A DNA stretch of 64,000 nucleotides from an uncultured Acidobacteriia bacterium. Its GTDB lineage: Bacteria > Acidobacteriota > Terriglobia > Bryobacterales > Bryobacteraceae. Each line of letters opens with the position of its first letter. Position 1 is the stretch's first letter. The notes beneath the pieces were generated by a model, which was not told the origin of the DNA, made no database searches, and saw nothing but the letters and a program-made list of their open reading frames with translations. Positions 59,576 through 64,000 of this stretch are shown here, piece by piece. The position numbers and the translations under genes were made by a program. The stretch covers positions 148,518 through 212,517 of the forward strand of contig CAIKMJ010000041.1 in assembly GCA_903828455.1 (NCBI GenBank), read 5' to 3'.

Positions 59576-61009
59576 TTACCGGACCGGGATCTGGTTCGGC
59601 ATCACCGGCGAAATATTGATCAGGCTCGCCGCCATCGCCTGCCCGGGCGCGGCCTTCAGCACCACGTCCGGCTCGGTCGGCGCCAGCAGCGTGCCGATCA
59701 GGTCGTAGTCGTGCGCCTCGGTGATCCGCAGCAGCCGCATCTGGCCCGGCGCCGGTTCAGCGCCTTCGAAGTCGTTGATCATCACCACGCCATCGATCTC
59801 CGGCGCCTGCGTGGAAAGCCGGGCGTTCCACAGCAGGTCCGTATCGGGCGAAAGGCCCTCCACCAGCACCGGCAGCTCCTGGCCGATCATGCCCTTATTG
59901 CGTTTCTTCGAAATCTTCCGCTGGATCGCCATCAGCTTCCGCTTGCGGCTCGCAATCGTGCGCCCGTTCACCTTGCCGTCCAGCGCAAAGCTCCCGCTCG
60001 AATCTTCGTCGGAGTACGAAAACACGCCCAGCCGGTCCAGCTTCGCCGCTTCCACAAACTGGCACAGCGTTTCAAAATCTTCTTCCGTCTCGCCCGGAAA
60101 TCCCGCGATGAAGCTGCTGCGGATCGCCACTCCCGGAATCGTCTTCCGGATGCGCTCAATCAGCTTCAGGAAAATATCGCCCGACGCCCCGCGCTTCATG
60201 CGCTTCAGCACCGGCGCGCTCGCATGCTGCAGCGGCATGTCGATATACTTCACCAGCGACGCGTGCTCGGCCAGCGTATCCAGCAGCTTCTGCGTCACCC
60301 GGTTCGGATACGCATAAAGGAAACGCACCCACTTCTGGTGCGGCGTTTCAATCTGCGCCAGCCGCGCCAGCAGCGTTGCCAGCCCGTCCTTCAGCCCGAA
60401 GTCTTCGCCGTAACACGTCGTATCCTGGCCGATCAGATTGATCTCGCGCACGCCCTGCGAAAACAGCCGCGTCGCTTCCGAGACCACCGACTCAAACCGC
60501 CGGCTGCGAAACTTGCCGCGATACTGCGGAATCACGCAGAACGTGCACGGATGATCGCACCCTTCGGCAATCTTGATGTACGCGAAGTGCCGCGGCGTCG
60601 CCAGCACGCGGGGCGTCGAATCGGAATAAAGGTACAGATCGCCCGGCGGCGCGGCTTCGGGCTCAATGCCCTCGCACACCGCCACGATCTTCTCAATCTC
60701 ATTCGTCCCGATCAGCGCATCGACCTCGGGCATGTCCTTCTCAATGTCGCCGCGATACCGCTCCACCAGGCACCCGGCCACCACCAGCCGCTTCGCCCGC
60801 CCGGTCTTCTTGTACTCGGCCATCTCCAGAATCGTATCCACCGATTCCTTCTTCGCCGGGTCAATAAAACTGCACGTGTTGACGACAAGCACGTCCGCCT
60901 CATCGGGCTGAACCGTGAGCTGGTGGCCGCGCGCGGCCAGTTGCCCCATCATGACTTCGCTGTCGACGAGATTTTTGGGGCAGCCGAGGCTGATGAATCC
61001 GACTTTCAA
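59576..61009 (-). CDS. rimO: ribosomal protein S12 methylthiotransferase RimO
   Basis: Radical-SAM enzyme that adds a methylthio group to the conserved Asp of S12. 477 residues. The N-terminal methylthiotransferase domain carries C10, C46 and C80 (GFISLGC, VVNTCSFID, VVAGCLVER). The radical SAM site is EGCDHPCTFCVIPQYRGKFR (C151, C155, C158). RSSFIAGFPGETEEDFETLC follows, and a C-terminal TRAM-like domain ends the protein. The CVIPQYRGK..S/SR choice favours RimO over MiaB. It lies between dinB and yacG in one direction, 34 bp from dinB. Confidence 0.93.
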   Translation of the reverse strand: MKVGFISLGCPKNLVDSEVMMGQLAARGHQLTVQPDEADVLVVNTCSFIDPAKKESVDTILEMAEYKKTGRAKRLVVAGCLVERYRGDIEKDMPEVDALIGTNEIEKIVAVCEGIEPEAAPPGDLYLYSDSTPRVLATPRHFAYIKIAEGCDHPCTFCVIPQYRGKFRSRRFESVVSEATRLFSQGVREINLIGQDTTCYGEDFGLKDGLATLLARLAQIETPHQKWVRFLYAYPNRVTQKLLDTLAEHASLVKYIDMPLQHASAPVLKRMKRGASGDIFLKLIERIRKTIPGVAIRSSFIAGFPGETEEDFETLCQFVEAAKLDRLGVFSYSDEDSSGSFALDGKVNGRTIASRKRKLMAIQRKISKKRNKGMIGQELPVLVEGLSPDTDLLWNARLSTQAPEIDGVVMINDFEGAEPAPGQMRLLRITEAHDYDLIGTLLAPTEPDVVLKAAPGQAMAASLINISPVMPNQIPVR

Positions 61010-61043
61010 GGGAGTAATTTCATGTTAACAGCAGCCTGCCCGA

Positions 61044-62312
61044 TCACCCGCCGGGCTTGCCCGGTTCTTTACCTGGCTCTTTACCTGGCTCTTTACCTGG
61101 TAGCGCCGCCGGATTCTCCTGCACCCGCTCTCGGTAGTGCCCGCCCATCCCCGAACCCAGCGCCACCGCGCCTTCACCGAACCGGTCGCGCAGCTTGTCC
61201 GCCGCCGAAAGCGCCTTGCGCCAGCGCTCGGTCCGGCCATCTTCCAGCAAACCCATCTGTTCCTGCGCGTCGTCGAAGCCGCTGGCCTGCATGCCGATCA
61301 GCCGCACCGTCCGCCGCGTGTCCCAGTTGGCACGCAGCAGCGCGCGCGATTCCTCGATCAGATCGATATCCAGCTGCGTCGGCGAGGCCATCGTATGGGC
61401 GCGTGTGATTGTCGAAAAATCCGTGTAGCGCAGCTTCAGCTGCACGGTGCGCGCGCTCAGCCCGTGCTCCCGCAGACGCCGCCCGACCTTCTCCGCCAGA
61501 TGCGCCAGTGTCGCTTCGAGCCGCGCCTGGTCTTTCGTGTCTTCGCCGTAGGTGTGTTCATGGCTGATCGACTTCGGATCGCCGCGCTCGCCAATCTCGC
61601 CGTCAAACCAACTGCCGGCATCGAGCCCCTGCGCCTTGCCCGCCAGCGCGAGGCCCCACTTGCCGAAGCGTGCTTCGAGCAGCTTTTCATCGAGCGCCGC
61701 CAGATCGCCGATGCGCCGGATGCCGATCTCGTGCAACTGCTTCTCCGTCACCTTCCCGACGCCCGGCACTTTGCGAACTTCGAGCGGCGCCAGAAACCGC
61801 GCCTCCACGCCCGGCAGCACGCGCAGAATGCCGTTCGGCTTCGCCTGATCCGACGCGATCTTCGCCACCAGCCGCGACGTCGCGATGCCGATCGAACAGT
61901 TCAGCTGCGTCTGCGCCTTCACCGCTTCGTGCAGCAGATGCGCGGCCCGCAGCGGCGGCCCGTGCAGCCGTTCGGTGCCGGTCATATCGAGATAGGCCTC
62001 GTCTACCGACGCCATCTCCACCGCCGGCGTGAACTGGCGGAAGATCTCATACACGCGCCCCGAGTATTCGCGGTACCGCTCCGGATGGCCTTCTATGAAG
62101 ATGGCGTGCGGGCAGAGCTTGTACGCCGTGCGCAGCGGCAGCGCCGAATGTACGCCGAACTTGCGCGCTTCGTAAGATGCCGCCGAAACCACGCCGCGTT
62201 CGTTCGCCTTGCCGCCGACCACCACGGCCTTGCCCTTCAGCGCAGGGTCGTAGAGCTCTTCCACGGAGACGAAGAACGCATCCATATCGACATGGAAGAC
62301 CGTGCGGGTCAC
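61044..62312 (-). CDS. dinB: DNA polymerase IV (Y family)
   Basis: Translesion polymerase. 422 residues. VFHVDMDAFFVSVEELYDPA then LKGKAVVVGG and VEMASVDEAYLDMTG contain the metal-binding Asp and Asp-Glu. The helix-hairpin-helix region LEVRKVPGVGKVTEKQLHEI and the little-finger domain follow. The C-terminus ends with PGKEPGKEPGKEPGK, made by three 12-bp tandem units (61063-61098), and has no beta-clamp box there. The clamp motif is therefore either internal (possibly QMGLLED) or lost. Confidence 0.93.
   Translation of the reverse strand: MTRTVFHVDMDAFFVSVEELYDPALKGKAVVVGGKANERGVVSAASYEARKFGVHSALPLRTAYKLCPHAIFIEGHPERYREYSGRVYEIFRQFTPAVEMASVDEAYLDMTGTERLHGPPLRAAHLLHEAVKAQTQLNCSIGIATSRLVAKIASDQAKPNGILRVLPGVEARFLAPLEVRKVPGVGKVTEKQLHEIGIRRIGDLAALDEKLLEARFGKWGLALAGKAQGLDAGSWFDGEIGERGDPKSISHEHTYGEDTKDQARLEATLAHLAEKVGRRLREHGLSARTVQLKLRYTDFSTITRAHTMASPTQLDIDLIEESRALLRANWDTRRTVRLIGMQASGFDDAQEQMGLLEDGRTERWRKALSAADKLRDRFGEGAVALGSGMGGHYRERVQENPAALPGKEPGKEPGKEPGKPGG
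61063..61098. repeat. 12-bp tandem repeat at the 3' end of dinB
   Basis: GGTTCTTTACCT, then GGCTCTTTACCT twice, in frame, giving repeated GKEP peptides. It is another short minisatellite of this window, here extending a coding region. Confidence 0.9.
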
Positions 62313-62569
62313 GCTTGATTATCGCGCCGCTGCGGGCGTTGGGCCGCGAGGCCCGGTTAGTATCGACCGCATGAACGCGATTCGGCATAAGCCGGGAGCG
62401 CGGCGACTTGTATCGCTACCTTCCGCATGCGCGCGAAAGCGCGGAGCTGGAGAAATATGGTTTCACGGGAGGCTTAGTGCGGAAACGATCGTAGGGTAAC
62501 GTAACGCCACGTGACCGATATCCGGTTGCCGCATGGGCAGCCATGCCAGGCCGCAAAAAGCCAGGCAGA
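62313..62569. other. gene-free stretch upstream of dinB
   Basis: No supported gene. On the plus strand around 62408-62490 one frame reads DLYRYLPHARESAELEKYGF then TGGLVRKRS and a stop, which looks like a decayed C-terminus of an unknown protein. The dinB promoter should be at the left. Confidence 0.3.
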
Positions 62570-62854
62570 ACCGAACGGGCCTGCGCGACGCATCGCGGAA
62601 GTGGAGTACCTCAACGATTTGTGCGTCCTCCCGGATCAAGGTAGTACACCAGAATCGGACTGTGCACCAGTTTCCTGACGTGAGACCGCTTCCGGATCGT
62701 ACTGCCCATTTGGGGAATCGGCCCGGTAAATCGACGTGATCGAGCAGCGCCCTGCCAAACCGGGCGGCAGCCTCTTCGTCATCTTCGGAAATATGGCGAC
62801 GATCCCGGCCAGATCGTCTAACGCTTGTCGCGTGAGGAGGAGGCGGTAGTCCAC
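62570..62854 (-). pseudogene. parE: decayed ParE/RelE-type toxin gene with frameshifts
   Basis: Opens at GTG 62854 as MDYRLLLTRQALDDLAGIVA, a ParE start. After a shift near 62790 it continues in a second frame as HISEDDEEAAARFGRALLDH with VDLPGRF. In the third frame it gives PQMGSTIRKRSHVRKLVHSP then ILVYYL. It then returns to the second frame as LIREDAQIVEVLHFRDASRR with PVRF. Joined, this is a complete ParE fold with the final R.P RF motif. At least three frame changes break it, so it cannot be translated as one protein. The antitoxin just upstream remains open. Confidence 0.82.
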
Positions 62855-63006
62855 GAGGGCGGAAGCGTTCTGACTTCTTCGATCGGCACCACGCGGCCAG
62901 CCTCGGCGTCGCGGATACCCTGGTCGATGGCTGCAAGTGTTTCCGCGTCCCCTTCGTCGTCGACAAAGAGCGGCGCTTTCAGGTCGAGCGCGTCCATTTC
63001 GGCCAT
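62818..63006 (-). CDS. antitoxin of the parE-like module (ParD-like)
   Basis: 62 residues from ATG 63006: MAEMDALDLKAPLFVDDEGD then AETLAAIDQGIRDAEAGRVV with PIEEVRTLPPSWTTASSSRD. The 'aIDqGi.dae.Gr.vp.eeVr' pattern is typical of short antitoxins found before ParE toxins. Its end overlaps the parE start by 37 nt. With the toxin decayed, it may now serve only as a repressor or be on its way to loss. It begins 5 bp after the prmC stop on the same strand. Confidence 0.72.
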   Translation of the reverse strand: MAEMDALDLKAPLFVDDEGDAETLAAIDQGIRDAEAGRVVPIEEVRTLPPSWTTASSSRDKR

Positions 63007-63010
63007 GCGT

Positions 63011-63868
63011 TTAAGGTAGTCGCAATTCGGGTGGAGCGCAATCCGCCGGCTTTTGACACAGGAGGACGCGCTCGATCGAGGCGAGATCGGCGAGGATCTG
63101 CCGTTCGGTGAAATTGCTCGCCAGCGCCGCCACAGCCTCCGCCTGGCCGAACCCCAACTCCAGCGCGAGCAGCCCGCCGGGCCGCAGCACGCGCCACGCA
63201 TCGGGAATCAGCTTCCTGTATGCGTCGAGCCCGTCGGCGCCCGCGAACAGCGCCATTGCCGGCTCGTGGTCGCGCACTTCGGGCTGCAGCGTCGCGCGGT
63301 CGGTTTCAGCGATGTAAGGCGGGTTCGACACCACCACGTCCACGCTCTCACTGGCGATCGCCGCGAGCCAGTCGGACTGCATGAACCCGACCCGCGCGTC
63401 CAGTCGGTACGCATTCGCCGCCGCCACGCCAAGCGCCGCGCGCGAGAAGTCGACGGCCATGACATGCGCCTTCGACTCCAGTGCGAGCGTGACGGCGATG
63501 GCACCCGACCCCGTGCCTGCATCCACGATGATGCGCGCCCCGGGCCGCAGTTTCAGCACCGTCTCAACCAGAAGTTCCGTCTCCGGCCGCGGAATCAGCA
63601 CCTCCGGCCCCACGCGGAATTCGCGCCCGTAGAACTCCTGTCGCCGTGTGATGTGCTGCGCCGGTCTGCCCTGCAGCCGCTCATGCAAATAGCGCCCGTA
63701 GTGCAGCTGCTCACCTTCGCGCAGTTCCTGCTCGGGATGCGCGAAGAAGTAGACTCGCTCGCAGCGCAGCGCGCAGGCGAGCAGCAGTTCAGCCGTGAAT
63801 TTGGGACTGTCGACGCCGCCCTGTTCGAGCAGCGCGGCACCCTGCGACAATGCGGTGCGGATCGTCAC
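63011..63868 (-). CDS. prmC: peptide chain release factor N5-glutamine methyltransferase
   Basis: Methylates the GGQ glutamine of release factors. 285 residues, the family length. The N-terminal helical domain (LSQGAALLEQGGVDSPKFTA then ELLLACALRCERVYFFAHPE) precedes the SAM fold with IIVDAGTGSGAIAVTLALES and VVVSNPPYIAETD (the NPPY motif). RPGGLLALELGFGQAEAVAA also matches. prfA ends 18 bp upstream on the same strand, giving the usual prfA-prmC operon. Confidence 0.94.
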   Translation of the reverse strand: MTIRTALSQGAALLEQGGVDSPKFTAELLLACALRCERVYFFAHPEQELREGEQLHYGRYLHERLQGRPAQHITRRQEFYGREFRVGPEVLIPRPETELLVETVLKLRPGARIIVDAGTGSGAIAVTLALESKAHVMAVDFSRAALGVAAANAYRLDARVGFMQSDWLAAIASESVDVVVSNPPYIAETDRATLQPEVRDHEPAMALFAGADGLDAYRKLIPDAWRVLRPGGLLALELGFGQAEAVAALASNFTERQILADLASIERVLLCQKPADCAPPELRLP

Positions 63869-63886
63869 CCGGCACTCGCCCGTAGC

Positions 63887-64000
63887 TTACGCCGCGGCGC
63901 TTTCCCTCTGCAGCTTCTCGGCCTGATAATGCGACGTCAGCGCCTCGATCACGGCATCCAGACGGCCTTCCATGATCAGATCCAGCTGGTGCAGCGTGAG
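63887..64000 (-). CDS. prfA: peptide chain release factor 1, C-terminal end (partial)
   Basis: The last 37 codons before the TAA read [20 protein letters not shown] then [17 protein letters not shown]. This matches the conserved end of RF1 ('ltLhrLd.vmeG.ld.iieaL...yqaekL'). The rest of the gene lies beyond the window. Adjacency to prmC supports the call. Confidence 0.88.
   Translation of the reverse strand, partial: LTLHQLDLIMEGRLDAVIEALTSHYQAEKLQRESAAA

Overview
The window looks like a piece of an Acidobacteriota chromosome, most likely from the Bryobacterales/Solibacteres side. The reasons are high GC, an Oar-like TonB receptor whose stop codon overlaps a 'VWFA-related Acidobacterial domain' protein, an FG-GAP/ASPIC-UnbV protein, many small secreted unknowns, multihaem cytochromes and short minisatellites. 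This assignment is inferred from gene content; no rRNA or tRNA gene was seen.

Layout. 1-3.7 kb: holB (cut by the window start) and tmk, then divergent msrP-msrQ and a LysR fragment. 3.8-11.5 kb (minus): a five-gene overlapping operon for an extracellular electron conduit: OmcA/MtrC-type decahaem, MtrA/DmsE-type decahaem, MtrB/PioB-type barrel, tetrahaem cytochrome and a NapC/NirT inner-membrane cytochrome. Together they carry 30 haem motifs. A divergent monohaem cytochrome, a UspA protein and two beta-propeller proteins follow. 15.3-21.3 kb: a ribbon-helix-helix protein, a minisatellite and a small ORF, then a minus-strand type III-A-like CRISPR effector operon (cas10-csm2-csm3-csm4-csm5). 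Its Cas10 lacks an HD domain and has GGAD in place of GGDD. Its Csm2 carries a Gly/Arg-rich N-terminal extension. No array, cas6, cas1/2 or CARF effector is in the window. 21.4-34 kb: octahaem cytochrome, gap, Oar-like receptor, VWA protein, FG-GAP protein and a PAS-GGDEF sensor.

34.5-43.8 kb: a secreted protein, then a one-directional cluster of FadL-type porin, GMC oxidoreductase, gluconate-2-dehydrogenase subunit-3-like protein, cupin-like protein, degenerate SGNH protein and a secreted unknown. This is probably a periplasmic oxidation system for a hydrophobic substrate. 43.8-56.8 kb: housekeeping genes (rpoD with a structured leader, rpsT, bamA, skp, a Nudix hydrolase, an IscU-like scaffold, dxs, a metallophosphoesterase, cinA). 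56.8-64 kb: an NHL/IPT protein, pgpA, vapBC, yacG-rimO, dinB, a decayed parE with intact antitoxin, prmC and the 3' end of prfA.

The genes that most clearly work together are the Mtr-like conduit (quinol to cell surface), the Csm complex (crRNA-guided RNA binding and cleavage, apparently without cyclic-oligoadenylate signalling) and the FadL-GMC cluster. All calls come from reading translations and motifs; no database search was run.
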